Notes under the pieces: generated by a model | What the model saw: the letters and a program-made list of their open reading frames with translations, nothing else | What the model was told of the DNA's origin: nothing | The model's database searches: none | Position numbers and translations under genes: made by a program | IMG/VR virus record: IMGVR_UViG_3300040856_003274 | Span: 1-64,000 of that record | Length of the DNA stretch: 64,000 bases | DNA from: a virus | Reading direction: 5' to 3' (one strand) | In this document: piece after piece, positions 25,310 through 35,023 of the stretch | Layout: each line of letters begins with the position of its first letter | Position numbering within the stretch: the stretch's first letter is position 1

Positions 25310-26343
25310 GTGACGACAACAGCAACAGCAAGGGTAAAACCCGTAAGTTTTCTTTAGGTGTTGGACTCGATGTAGGAACGATGAACCTTGTGTCTGCAAG
25401 GAAATACGCGTCAGGCATTGAGACTAAGCGCATCCGAGACGCTTTTCTCGATCTCCCTCCAACCTCTAAGAAGATGCTCAAGCTCTCAGGCGTGAGCTAC
25501 GTAGAGCGAGAGGATGAGCTTCTAATCTTAGGAGATGCGGCTCTCGACACCGCTAATATATTTGGTAAAGAGGCTCGTCGCCCTCTCCAAGACGGGCTTG
25601 TTTCTTCTAACGAGGTAGACTCACTTGAGGTACTTGCCCTTCTCGTTAAGAATGTGCTTGGCGACCCGATGGATGAGGATGAAGTTTGCTACTTCTCAGT
25701 ACCAGCCGCACCTATTGACCAACCTAATCGCGACGTAATCTACCACCAAGGTGTGTTTGAGCGTATCATTAGCGAGTGTGGATTTGAGCCGATTGCATCT
25801 AATGAGGCAATGGCGGTAATCTTTGCCGAGACTGCAAAAGAAAACTTCAGCGGTATTGGCATCTCGTTTGGTAGCGGTATGACTAATGTGGCGCTTGCGG
25901 TAAACTCTATTGAGGGGCTCAGCTTCTCAGTAGCTCGCGGTGGCGATTGGATTGACAAGGGCGCAAGCTCATCTATCGGCTCAACAGCGGCGCGTATTTG
26001 TTCAATCAAGGAGAGCGGGATTGACTTGAGCAATCCTCAAAACCGCGAGGAAGAGGCGATTGCGTTTTATTACCGTAATCTTATCTCTTACGCGATTGAT
26101 AACATCGCCAAGCAGTTTAATCTTATAAAGAACCAGTTTGCTTTGCCCAAGCCGATCCCCATCGTCGTATCAGGCGGTACGAGCTTGGCAGGGGGCTTCA
26201 TGGAGCTCTTTGAGGAAGTGTTTAATAAGAAAAAGAAACGCTTCCCTATTGAGATCACTGAGGTGCGCCATGCGTCTGATCCTTTCAACGCGGTGGCTCA
26301 CGGTATGCTTATCCAAGCTGTGCAAGAGTACGACGAGGATTAA
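25306..26343 (+). CDS. Actin-like ATPase (MreB/ParM/Hsp70 superfamily)
   Basis: 345 residues. Phosphate-1 loop GVGLDVGTMNLVSA (18-31, Asp22), a second loop GIGISFGSGMTNVAL (about 183-197) and the adenosine motif PIVVSGGTSLAGGFMELF (about 285-302) follow the actin order. The length suits the MreB/ParM type. Such proteins form filaments that position DNA, or act as chaperones. Unlike most phage filament genes this one lies inside the virion gene run, between a coiled-coil protein and a structural protein, so an assembly role is also possible. Confidence 0.88.
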   Translation: MSDDNSNSKGKTRKFSLGVGLDVGTMNLVSARKYASGIETKRIRDAFLDLPPTSKKMLKLSGVSYVEREDELLILGDAALDTANIFGKEARRPLQDGLVSSNEVDSLEVLALLVKNVLGDPMDEDEVCYFSVPAAPIDQPNRDVIYHQGVFERIISECGFEPIASNEAMAVIFAETAKENFSGIGISFGSGMTNVALAVNSIEGLSFSVARGGDWIDKGASSSIGSTAARICSIKESGIDLSNPQNREEEAIAFYYRNLISYAIDNIAKQFNLIKNQFALPKPIPIVVSGGTSLAGGFMELFEEVFNKKKKRFPIEITEVRHASDPFNAVAHGMLIQAVQEYDED

Positions 26344-26346
26344 GAT

Positions 26347-27462
26347 ATGTATTATCAGCTAACAGGGGCGGTTAAGCGTAGGTTTATTGAGGAGCTTCGC
26401 AACTATTGGAAGCACCATCCGAAGTACCCTGATCTAGCTGATAACATACAGGGGAAGTACAGTTTTAACGAGCGCCCTCAACATGGGATGATTATTAAGA
26501 CTGGGAGCGCGAGCCGTAATAGTTTATCTGCGGATAACTTTATGGGTAGCGTCCACTCTTATGTGACTCTAGCCGCTTTACAGGGCTCTAAAAGCCAATT
26601 CTTAGAGTGGGTGAGAGAGAACACTCAGATGCTTGCGAAGGGCGCTCCTTTCCCGTCTCCTCCAGGTGTCTACTATCTTGAAATCGCGGATAACTACGAG
26701 TTTTATGTAGACCCTTTGCTGTCTGTGTATGACGAGTCCGTGTTAATGTCTTCGCCTACTGAGGGGGTGTTGTTAAACACTCCTATAGATGGGACTTTGA
26801 GAGTCTTTGAGCTACCCTCTAACCAACCTGTCGAGTTTACTAGAGACGGTGATAAGATTACGTTGGCTCAGCCTTTGACTGCTGGCACGTCTATCTCAGC
26901 GGATTACCGCTACGCAGGTGAGTCTAGAGGGCCGTTCAAATATAAAGAAAACTACTCTAATGTTGATGCGATCCCTGGAGCTATCCTTGTCTTTGGGCGC
27001 AGGGTAGAGGTCGGAGATAAAATGGCTGTGATTGTACAGCCTAAGCGCGACCTCGCTTATCAGGAGTATGGTGGTAAGTGGGAAATGTCTGTAGATATTG
27101 AGGTGCTTGCAAGAGATGTTTATGCTCAGCAAGAAATCTCAGACCAGTCTCTTGTTTATTTGTGGGCGATCTTAAGGACGCTCTTATCTAAAGAGGGGAT
27201 CGAGATCACGGACGTGAGTCTCGGAGGGGAGTCCGAAGAGGTATATGACGAGAACGGAGATGACTACTTTTATAACGGCAGTCTCTCCATCAGCTTGACA
27301 ACGGAATGGGCGATACAGTTACCTGTTTACGCTGAGATTAAGTCTGTCAGTGAGACGTACACTCCTTATAAGGACATGCAGGATTTGAGTGCTTTTGGGC
27401 TCAAACCTTTCTCAGACCCTTTCATTAGGACAACTAAGTTTTCACAAGAGACGATTAGATAG
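26347..27462 (+). CDS. Probable structural protein
   Basis: 371 residues. A helical N-terminus (VKRRFIEELRNYWKHHPKYPD) precedes beta-rich domains (YYLEIADNYEFYVDPLLSVYDESV; KITLAQPLTAGTSISADYRYAG). The last third has SLVYLWAILRTLLSKEGIEITDVSLGG. No enzyme motif. The YYLEI...F.VDP pattern resembles tail-terminator or baseplate components. It ends one base before the next start. Confidence 0.6.
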   Translation: MYYQLTGAVKRRFIEELRNYWKHHPKYPDLADNIQGKYSFNERPQHGMIIKTGSASRNSLSADNFMGSVHSYVTLAALQGSKSQFLEWVRENTQMLAKGAPFPSPPGVYYLEIADNYEFYVDPLLSVYDESVLMSSPTEGVLLNTPIDGTLRVFELPSNQPVEFTRDGDKITLAQPLTAGTSISADYRYAGESRGPFKYKENYSNVDAIPGAILVFGRRVEVGDKMAVIVQPKRDLAYQEYGGKWEMSVDIEVLARDVYAQQEISDQSLVYLWAILRTLLSKEGIEITDVSLGGESEEVYDENGDDYFYNGSLSISLTTEWAIQLPVYAEIKSVSETYTPYKDMQDLSAFGLKPFSDPFIRTTKFSQETIR

Positions 27463-27897
27463 ATGCCGACATATTCTTACTTGTGCCAGCAGTGTGGTTT
27501 ACGATTTAAGAAGAGAGCTCCTAGAGGCTCTAATGAAATGCCGTGTACTAGTTGTAAGTCTAATGCAGAGAGAGAGATGCCTGTTTCCTTTAGTGCTTCT
27601 GTAGAGGTCGCCACTGAAGGCACAGACCCTCAAAACACAGGCAGTAGCTTAGACTATGATTACGACACACTCATTGCGGTAGACAGCAAGAAAAGATGGG
27701 AAGCCGTACATGAGCGCAACATGGCAAAAGAGCAGGTTTTGAGAGATAACCCAAATGCGGATAGGGGAGCACTCTCTCAAAACACTGACGGGTCTTATCG
27801 AGTGATGGACACCTCAGAGAGAGCCTTAAAAGATAAGGTTAGAGAGTCCCATAATCAATTCGTTAAAGATCATCTTCAAAGTCGCAAGCCTCATTAA
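27463..27897 (+). CDS. FmdB-like zinc-ribbon protein 3
   Basis: 144 residues. MPTYSYLCQQCGLRFKKRAP has C8 and C11, and PCTSCKSN gives the second pair. The C-terminal 90 residues are charged and helical (KRWEAVHERNMAKEQVLRDNP) and are not found in the shorter paralogues. It is the last plus-strand gene before a converging gene, overlapping it by 35 bp. Confidence 0.8.
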   Translation: MPTYSYLCQQCGLRFKKRAPRGSNEMPCTSCKSNAEREMPVSFSASVEVATEGTDPQNTGSSLDYDYDTLIAVDSKKRWEAVHERNMAKEQVLRDNPNADRGALSQNTDGSYRVMDTSERALKDKVRESHNQFVKDHLQSRKPH

Positions 27898-29170
27898 ACG
27901 CTTCCCTCACTTCTGCGAGGAAGCTACGCTCCTCTGAGGCTTTCTTAGCGACAGGTTTTTTCGATGCCTTTTGAAGGGTCTTCTCAAACTTGTATTGTAG
28001 CTCGATCTCTTTGACTTGCTCAGGAGTGAGGTTTTTGAGGTCATCAAAAGCCTGCTCGACAGCTTCCCCGTATGCTACGTACATCTTTAAGATTAGAGCG
28101 AAAAGCTCAGCTTCATACTTCTCTTGCTCGGTCTTAACACCAGCTTTTTTGAAGCAGTTTTTCTTTTGAAGGTCTGTAATCCCGCTACAGTCTACTCCCA
28201 TTAACTCGTCAATCTTTTGGACTTTCTCTTTAGCATAGCGCCCTACGGCATTTGTAATGAATGCACCTACCGCACCTCCGAGAGGGCCAAAGGCTACAGT
28301 ACAGCCTACACCGACAGCAACGTCAGTATATTTCATCAAAACATCGGAGACTGCCCTAAGAGAAGCTCTTTTCTTCTCTACAGTCTCTTTGTGTTTTTGA
28401 AATTTGTCTCTAGCTTCATCAAGCGTTCGCTTTGCACCTTTAGGCCCCGCTCTCTGAGCTTTCGTCAGCTTCTTGTCCTTCTTTTTAGGTCTAGCCGTGT
28501 TTAATGCCGTGTCTAATAGGAAAGAGGCGAACTGCATCCACTGCTTGCCTTCTTCCTTGACGGCTTTCTTTAGGTCTTTTGCGCTGAAGAGGTTTTTAGC
28601 TTCTTTAGCCGCTTTTTCATATGCCTTAGCGTCCTCAAAGCCTAGTGCTCTACTCGTAGCCTCTTTAGCAAATTGGCTTGCTGTACCTAATCCGCGTCCT
28701 CTAAGCCTTTTGGCGGCATCCCCTTTTAGTTTGTATTTTATACGTTTACCTTTGCCCTTACCTCTACCGCCTACAGTGACCTTTACCTCGCTCTTTTTTC
28801 CTTCGCCCTCCTTTCCTTCGCTCTTCTTTCCTTCACCCTCCTTTCCTTCGCCTCCCTCACCTTCAGAAGATTTACCTTTCTTCTTCTGTTGTTTTTTCCA
28901 CCGATCATACCACTTGTCCATGATCTCTTTGTGTTTCTCGTTCGTATAAGGGTCTAAAGAGGTGATGAGCACTTCGTTACCTGTGTCAGGGTTGCGCTCT
29001 TTAATCTCCATCTTCCTTACGTCTTGAAGAAAGTCTGTAGGGTAAGTGACTCCACTTTTCCCTCTACCCTTGGAGCCTTTAGATTTAGAGCCTTTTCCTA
29101 TATAGTACCGCTTGAGCGATGAGGGTGCTCTCATTCTCTTGGGGGTAGTCTTTGCTGTTCTTTCAAACAT
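27863..29170 (-). CDS. Lys/Gly-rich protein with repeats
   Basis: 435 residues. Basic N-terminus, a low-complexity stretch of GEGK/EGEGKKSE units (about residues 103-127) and a helical, Lys-rich middle. A Gly/Ala hydrophobic segment (DVAVGVGCTVAFGPLGGAVGAFITNAVG, about 285-312) could insert into membrane. It ends ACDFEDDL. VAKKASEERSFLAEVREAF near the C-terminus carries the K-AS element. No domain is recognised. It resembles internal virion proteins in composition only. Confidence 0.6.
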   Translation of the reverse strand: MFERTAKTTPKRMRAPSSLKRYYIGKGSKSKGSKGRGKSGVTYPTDFLQDVRKMEIKERNPDTGNEVLITSLDPYTNEKHKEIMDKWYDRWKKQQKKKGKSSEGEGGEGKEGEGKKSEGKEGEGKKSEVKVTVGGRGKGKGKRIKYKLKGDAAKRLRGRGLGTASQFAKEATSRALGFEDAKAYEKAAKEAKNLFSAKDLKKAVKEEGKQWMQFASFLLDTALNTARPKKKDKKLTKAQRAGPKGAKRTLDEARDKFQKHKETVEKKRASLRAVSDVLMKYTDVAVGVGCTVAFGPLGGAVGAFITNAVGRYAKEKVQKIDELMGVDCSGITDLQKKNCFKKAGVKTEQEKYEAELFALILKMYVAYGEAVEQAFDDLKNLTPEQVKEIELQYKFEKTLQKASKKPVAKKASEERSFLAEVREAFNEACDFEDDL

Positions 29171-29233
29171 TCCGACCTCTCTTTAAGCTACTTCATTCAC
29201 TATTCGTTATATTCTCACGCCATTATTAAATGA

Positions 29234-29251
29234 CTAAGGCATACTCCTTAG
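29234..29251. promoter_or_regulatory. Small hairpin upstream of sheath gene
   Basis: CTAAGG / CCTTAG with a 6-nt loop, 47 bp before the ATG at 29298, in the divergent gap between the Lys-rich protein and the sheath gene. A possible operator. Confidence 0.35.
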
Positions 29252-29297
29252 AGAGCATCACCACACCGCGCTTAACCTTACATAATGGAGTCGAAAG

Positions 29298-32200
29298 ATG
29301 GCTAATGTCGGTAATGGGTACGCTTCACCTGGCGTTTACACCCAAACAAACTATGATACGTCGGTGGCAGGTACACCTAGCGTAACGAACCTTCCTGTTC
29401 TTATTGGCACAGGCAATGAGATCCTCACCCGTACAGGGCTAGAGGTTGTCCGTGGTAGCTCTTCGGTAGTGGATCAGCGTGTTCCTCTTGAGAATATCGC
29501 AGATCGAGCCGTAGTGATGACTACACCTGCTGGCGAGATCGTGCTTGGTGCTTTTGAAGGCACTCGTACAAAGTTTCAGGTAAGAAACTTCCCTATTGTT
29601 GACGGGACGGGTCGTGGCTTGACCGCTACAAAGTCCTCTGCCGTAAGTGTCTTCATTAATGATGAGCCTCAAGTGGTTCTCGGCTTGGACAGTGCAAACG
29701 GTATCGTTGAGCTCGCTGTAGCGCCTAAAGCTACAGATGAGGTTCGTTGTACTTACTACTTCAACCGTACTGATACGCTTCAGACTGATAACCTTAGCGA
29801 TCAGGTTACGTCAGGTAATGCTGAGATTAGGTCTTCTCTCGGAGGCTCTTATGACCTTAGCGGGCTCGCTGATGACGGCACTCTTATTCTTACAGTGGAT
29901 GGGGTTGAGCTTACTATTACGATCCCTGCCGACACATGGACTCCTAGTCAGATTGTTGCGTTCATTAACGCTGGCGCAGGGACGACTGACCTTGAGGCAA
30001 GCCTCTTCACCAATAACCTTGGGGACTCAAGCGTTCTTCTCAGCGCTCCTCAAGAGATTATCGTGGGTGCGGGTACGGCGAACACTGCTCTTGGTTTCAT
30101 TACGGGAAGCACTACTGTAAGAAACAGGGTCTTCTACACCTTTAACGGCCCTGTCGTTGATGGCTCTAATGGGGGTATCGTTACGACTGACCCTGCTAAG
30201 GTTACAGTTAAGGTTAACGGAGCGCAGGTTGTCGCAGAGGCTCTTGACGGGCTCAATCGTGCAATCACGCTTCCTCTCCCCCCCGCTTCAGGTTCTGTTG
30301 TTGAGGTTACTTACTTCTACAATACTTGGGAGAACACCTTCGACTACCTCGCTGACGTAGGAGTTACTAACGCGATCCGCGCAGGGCTCACTCCTGAGCG
30401 CGAAGACTACTTCGAGGGCGCTGATTTTGTGATCAGTGAAGATAAGATTTATTGGGGTACGTCTGCGTCTGTATCATCAGGCAACACTGAGCAAGGTACT
30501 CGGTCTTTCGATGAGACTCAGATCAGCCTACAGCTTGCTGATAACCGTCTTTTCTTAGCTCCTTGTACGGCAGGGTCTAACTCAAAGACTTTCAAGCTCC
30601 CTTACGTCCCCACGGTGGGTAATGGGCGCAACAGTCCTCTCGGTTCAGACCTTTATCTTAAGGTGTCTAACGGTAAGTCAGACGTGGTTACCAACCGTCC
30701 TGATCTTGTTATCGCATATGCAGGTTATAACCCACAAGACGCGCTCAACAGAGGTCGCCTAACGGTGACTCGCGTAGGTGGTGATTACAGCGCCGATGCA
30801 CCTGCTGCGGTGGAGTTTACTCTTAAGGAAGCTCCTGCCGTAGGTATGCGTGTTTACGCTACGTTCTACCATAACATTCTTACTGACAACACTTACACGA
30901 TATCGGTTGTCAGCGCAGGAGCTTCTAATGTCGGCTCTTATAATGTTATCGACAAGGACGGAGACGCGGTAATCTACCCAACCTTTACGGGTAAGGGTGA
31001 TCTTCTCGCTAACACGACAATCCAGTTTCCAAGTGGTTCTGAGCTGATCAGCGATGCTAAATATGTGATCCCGACCACGACAGCTAACTACAGAGGCGCG
31101 GTTGAAGAGATCATCACTGTGACTTTCGCTAGCCGTGATCCTGAGCCCGCTGTGTTTGTATTCGGCCCTAATAACTACTTCACTGTAACAGGGCAGAGTG
31201 ACCGCATCAGCATGACCGTAGACGGTTCTGATGCTCAGACCGCAGGTGAAGGTATTTCTTTGACTGATCCTTCAGGGCTCGGCACAGGCTTCCTTGCACA
31301 CCTTGTATCTGAGCCTGTCATCTATGAGGTTGGCTACAGCAGTCAGGCTCTTGATATTGTTGAGGGCATCAACGACGAGCTCCAGCTTAACATTGATGGT
31401 CAAAGCCTTGTTGTTACTGCTACCGCTCAGGATCAAGTCACTGCTCAAGTGTATGTTGACGCAATCAATGCTGAGGCGAGAGCACTTGCACCAAGAATGG
31501 CTTCACCTGCTCGCTTCAACCAAGGGATTGAGATCACTACAGGTTTGTATGATCAAATCACCTTTGGTTACACAGGTGACAAGACAGGGGCTACAGGTGC
31601 TATCGTCGCTACCATCGCAGAAGATGCTTATGTTACGGCAACTACTGTAGCAGAGGCTGTGCAAGAAGCCGTTACCAACGCAGTTACCGACTTCGTGGCG
31701 GATAACTCAAACTTTGAGGGTCTTAATATCGCCGTGACTGCTTCTACAGAGGGTCGCCTTGTATTTACCCTCTCTGAGATCCCTAATGTTGCGCCGTTCA
31801 ACGACAACTCAGGTTTCTTTGAGATGTTGGAGAGCACCTCTGCGACAATCGACGCGACCTCTACGCTTACTGTAGACACTCCTCCTGTAGTAGAGCCAGC
31901 CGCAATCCTGATTGATGAGATTAGACTCTCTGCGAGCACTGAGCGTGTCTCAGGTGAGGATAACTTTAAGGGAGACTTTAACGTGTCTGCTACAGCGGCA
32001 CTTAGAGTCCTTGAAGCACCTCTTACAGATGCCGCAGGTCTTAAGATTACGATTGACGGTGTTGAGCTTACAGGTGTAGACGGAGCACGTACTTCAGGCA
32101 GTGCTGACTTCAACCTTTCTTTGGAGACTCCTTTCGCAGTAGCGCGAGAGATCGCTGAGGCAATCAACGATCCTGCTAACGGCTTCAATGGTATCTGTAC

Positions 32201-34982
32201 GGCAACTGTGGGCTCACAGCCTGTCGTAAGTTTCACATCAACACAGGTAGGCGCTGAAGGTAACGGTATTGCTCTTACGAGCACCTTTACTGATCCCTCA
32301 GGCCCGTCTATCGTTGTCGGTAATGATGAGCTGTTCGAGGACAGCACAGGGTTTACTGACCTCGACGCTTTCTTTGCAGGTGGCTACACTACGTCGGCTG
32401 ATGACGTAGCAGAGAGCATCGTCTCTGCGATCAATGATGCTAATAATAGCTTTGGCGGTGTTGTCACGGCTTCTCTTGGTGAAGGTGCTGGTGAGGTTAT
32501 CCTCACTTCAGTGTTCTCAGGCACTGCGGGTAACGGCACAACTGTTTTCCTTGAGACAGGTGCGATTTCTTCAACAGGTGACCTCAGTGGTGGCGTATCA
32601 GGTTTTGCGCGAGACTTTAACATCCTCACAGGGTTTGACGTGGATGCTCAGGGCGGTGCTCAAACTAAGCTCTTACAAGCACCTATCGCACGTCTCGCTA
32701 GCACTTCTTCAACAGGTACGGCTCGCACTGACCGCGTTGTGTTAAGAAACCGTATTCTCCCAGGCTCTCGCTCACATGGGATCGCTAACCAAACGGGAGT
32801 CCGTGTTGTTGGTGGCAATGCTAATCTTACGCTTGGCTTGGCGACTAACAGCTTTAGAGGTGCGAACACCTCTGCAACTGTTAAGAACCCTAGCCTCTCC
32901 TCTAAGATTGGCTTTACGGAGCTCGTTGATGGTCAGCCTTCGCTCAAATTCTATAATGGAGCAGGGTCAAACTCGGCTAATAACCAACTTGTGTTTACTT
33001 CTTTCGCTTCTCCAGGTGTTACTGTTACAGTTAACTTCAACTCAAGCGCAGAAGGTACGGCAACACCACTTGGCCCTGTAGACGTTCAAGGCACGATCCT
33101 TAATCAGATTGCTGAGGCGATGGTAGATGCGGGTCTTGCAGATAATGTCGCTGAGGTTATCAGTGAGGGTCTTGTTGTACAGGCTGGCGATAGCTTCCTC
33201 GTCTTTAATGCGAGTGCTAGCTCTACGTCTCGCCTTGTTGTTGGTGGCGGTAGCTCAAACACTCTCTTTACTCTCACTGAGAACCAAGAGAGCGTCCGTA
33301 CCCCTACCTCAGCAGACGAGATTTCTTCTGCTCTCCTTAACCACACAGGTACAGGGCTCTCTTACCTCCTCGACCCCTCTGATGTCTCGACAGACTTCTT
33401 TGCTGGTCGGGCGCTCTCGTTTGTTGTCACGGATGATGAGGGTGTGAGACAGCTCGGTTTAGAGTCACTTACCGCAGGTCTTGGCGGCGGCATCCTGCTT
33501 AACAATGCTCCTAATGCTAACGCGCTTAATATTGGCACAGGACTTATCGCTGACGTTAATCAACAGGTAATAGGCGCTGATCCTATCGTTGGTTTCTTCG
33601 TGACCTCTAATGTGGCTAATGGTAGCGGTAGTGTTAATAACTCCGCGCTTAATAACGGTGTGGGTCAAGACGGCATCATCGGTCAAACTTATGTTGATGA
33701 GGTAACAGGCTTCTCATTCACCATTCTTCCTGCGGAGGGTGGGATTGATTATCCTGAGGGAGCGACTGCGACCCTTACCTTTACCTCAAGTAAGACTATT
33801 CTTGCCGATGCTAATGTCCCTGTTCATGTGATCCCAGGTCTTCAGATGGTCGTTACAGACACTCTTCAGACTGCACAGGGTAACACGGCAGAGATTACGA
33901 CTTTTGAGAAGGGTGGCGCTGAGCCTGCTCTTGGAGACAGTTTCTTTATCTCTTACGAGTATGCAAAGCGTGACTTCTCTACGCAGATTTACACTAAGCT
34001 CTCAGCGGTTGAGGCTTCTTTCGGTAGTGCTGATCCTAATCACCCGCTCAGCCTCGCGGCTCGCCTCATGTTCCTTAACGGAGCGAGCGCGATTGCGATT
34101 AAGCAAGTGCCTAAAGCTATAGGGTCTACAGATGGTTCGCTTGAGTCTTACCTTGAGGCGATTGACTCTCTTGAGGGTCAGATCGCACCGAACGTCTACC
34201 CTCGCACGATTGTGCCTCTGACTCCAGCGACGAGTAACTTGCTTAACTACCTCGCTCGCCACTGTGACGTGCAGTCGAGCTTGCGCTTTAAGGCGGAGCG
34301 TACAGCGGTACTTGGCTTTACTGCGGGTACTCAACCGAGTGAGGCGCGGGCTCTCGCTGAGGAAGTTTCTTCTTCACGCGTGCGTGTTGTTTATCCTGAT
34401 ATGGCTCGTATTAATCTTACAGATGCTTTGGGGAACACTCAGGAGTATCTCGTAGACGGACGTTATGTGGCTTCTGCGCTTGTCGGTAACTGCGTAGCTT
34501 CTACTAACGATGTTGCGACTCCTTGGACGGGTAAAGAGATCGTAGGGTTCTCAAGTCTCGCACGTACTCTCGATCTTGTTGAGCAGAATAGAGTGTCTTC
34601 AAGCGGTATCACTGTCCTTGAGGATCGCCCTCCTTTCTTGCGTGTCCGTCATGGGCTCACAACAGACATGAGTAACGTCCTCACGCGTACACCTACTGTG
34701 AACACGATTGCTGACCTCGTACAGGCGCAGGCGCGAGCTGTGCTTGAGCGTTACATTGGCAATAAGTTTATCGCGTCATCGACCTCTCAGATCGAGATCA
34801 GCCTCTCTCGTATGTTTGCTGAGCTTCAGCGTCAGCAGATCATCAATAACTTTACAGGCATCACCGTTGAGGCAGACCCTAACGATCCAACTGCGATTAA
34901 TGTCGAGGCTTATTACCAGCCCGTGTTCCCTCTCCTCTACATCGTGATTAACTTCAACGTGAGAGCGGGTAGCCTGAGCTAA
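29298..34982 (+). CDS. Giant tail sheath protein
   Basis: 1894 residues. The start YASPGVYTQTNYDTSVAGTP is the typical sheath N-terminus. The last ~250 residues carry the sheath C-terminal fold (GITVLEDRPPFLRVRHGLTTD, ...VQAQARAVLERYIGNKF, then PLLYIVINFNVRAG). Usual sheaths are about 400-700 residues. Here about 1200 extra residues form repeated beta-rich blocks such as ...ITIDGVELTGVDG... and ...SIVSAINDANNSFGG..., which look like inserted surface domains. Monomers would polymerise around the tail tube and contract at infection. It has its own leader and TCGAAAG upstream. Confidence 0.85.
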   Translation: MANVGNGYASPGVYTQTNYDTSVAGTPSVTNLPVLIGTGNEILTRTGLEVVRGSSSVVDQRVPLENIADRAVVMTTPAGEIVLGAFEGTRTKFQVRNFPIVDGTGRGLTATKSSAVSVFINDEPQVVLGLDSANGIVELAVAPKATDEVRCTYYFNRTDTLQTDNLSDQVTSGNAEIRSSLGGSYDLSGLADDGTLILTVDGVELTITIPADTWTPSQIVAFINAGAGTTDLEASLFTNNLGDSSVLLSAPQEIIVGAGTANTALGFITGSTTVRNRVFYTFNGPVVDGSNGGIVTTDPAKVTVKVNGAQVVAEALDGLNRAITLPLPPASGSVVEVTYFYNTWENTFDYLADVGVTNAIRAGLTPEREDYFEGADFVISEDKIYWGTSASVSSGNTEQGTRSFDETQISLQLADNRLFLAPCTAGSNSKTFKLPYVPTVGNGRNSPLGSDLYLKVSNGKSDVVTNRPDLVIAYAGYNPQDALNRGRLTVTRVGGDYSADAPAAVEFTLKEAPAVGMRVYATFYHNILTDNTYTISVVSAGASNVGSYNVIDKDGDAVIYPTFTGKGDLLANTTIQFPSGSELISDAKYVIPTTTANYRGAVEEIITVTFASRDPEPAVFVFGPNNYFTVTGQSDRISMTVDGSDAQTAGEGISLTDPSGLGTGFLAHLVSEPVIYEVGYSSQALDIVEGINDELQLNIDGQSLVVTATAQDQVTAQVYVDAINAEARALAPRMASPARFNQGIEITTGLYDQITFGYTGDKTGATGAIVATIAEDAYVTATTVAEAVQEAVTNAVTDFVADNSNFEGLNIAVTASTEGRLVFTLSEIPNVAPFNDNSGFFEMLESTSATIDATSTLTVDTPPVVEPAAILIDEIRLSASTERVSGEDNFKGDFNVSATAALRVLEAPLTDAAGLKITIDGVELTGVDGARTSGSADFNLSLETPFAVAREIAEAINDPANGFNGICTATVGSQPVVSFTSTQVGAEGNGIALTSTFTDPSGPSIVVGNDELFEDSTGFTDLDAFFAGGYTTSADDVAESIVSAINDANNSFGGVVTASLGEGAGEVILTSVFSGTAGNGTTVFLETGAISSTGDLSGGVSGFARDFNILTGFDVDAQGGAQTKLLQAPIARLASTSSTGTARTDRVVLRNRILPGSRSHGIANQTGVRVVGGNANLTLGLATNSFRGANTSATVKNPSLSSKIGFTELVDGQPSLKFYNGAGSNSANNQLVFTSFASPGVTVTVNFNSSAEGTATPLGPVDVQGTILNQIAEAMVDAGLADNVAEVISEGLVVQAGDSFLVFNASASSTSRLVVGGGSSNTLFTLTENQESVRTPTSADEISSALLNHTGTGLSYLLDPSDVSTDFFAGRALSFVVTDDEGVRQLGLESLTAGLGGGILLNNAPNANALNIGTGLIADVNQQVIGADPIVGFFVTSNVANGSGSVNNSALNNGVGQDGIIGQTYVDEVTGFSFTILPAEGGIDYPEGATATLTFTSSKTILADANVPVHVIPGLQMVVTDTLQTAQGNTAEITTFEKGGAEPALGDSFFISYEYAKRDFSTQIYTKLSAVEASFGSADPNHPLSLAARLMFLNGASAIAIKQVPKAIGSTDGSLESYLEAIDSLEGQIAPNVYPRTIVPLTPATSNLLNYLARHCDVQSSLRFKAERTAVLGFTAGTQPSEARALAEEVSSSRVRVVYPDMARINLTDALGNTQEYLVDGRYVASALVGNCVASTNDVATPWTGKEIVGFSSLARTLDLVEQNRVSSSGITVLEDRPPFLRVRHGLTTDMSNVLTRTPTVNTIADLVQAQARAVLERYIGNKFIASSTSQIEISLSRMFAELQRQQIINNFTGITVEADPNDPTAINVEAYYQPVFPLLYIVINFNVRAGSLS

Positions 34983-35023
34983 GAAAGCTGAAAAGCATAG
35001 CGCCGATGGTTGAGGCGAGAAGA

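Noticed and set aside
28473-28949. 158-codon plus-strand frame
   Set aside because: Antisense to the Lys/Gly-rich gene at 27863-29170, with a Pro/Ser/Phe-rich product as expected from its repeats.
31628-32347. Long minus-strand frame inside the sheath gene (239 codons)
   Set aside because: It is an antisense shadow of a repeat-rich, Ala/Val/Ser-biased coding region and has no leader.
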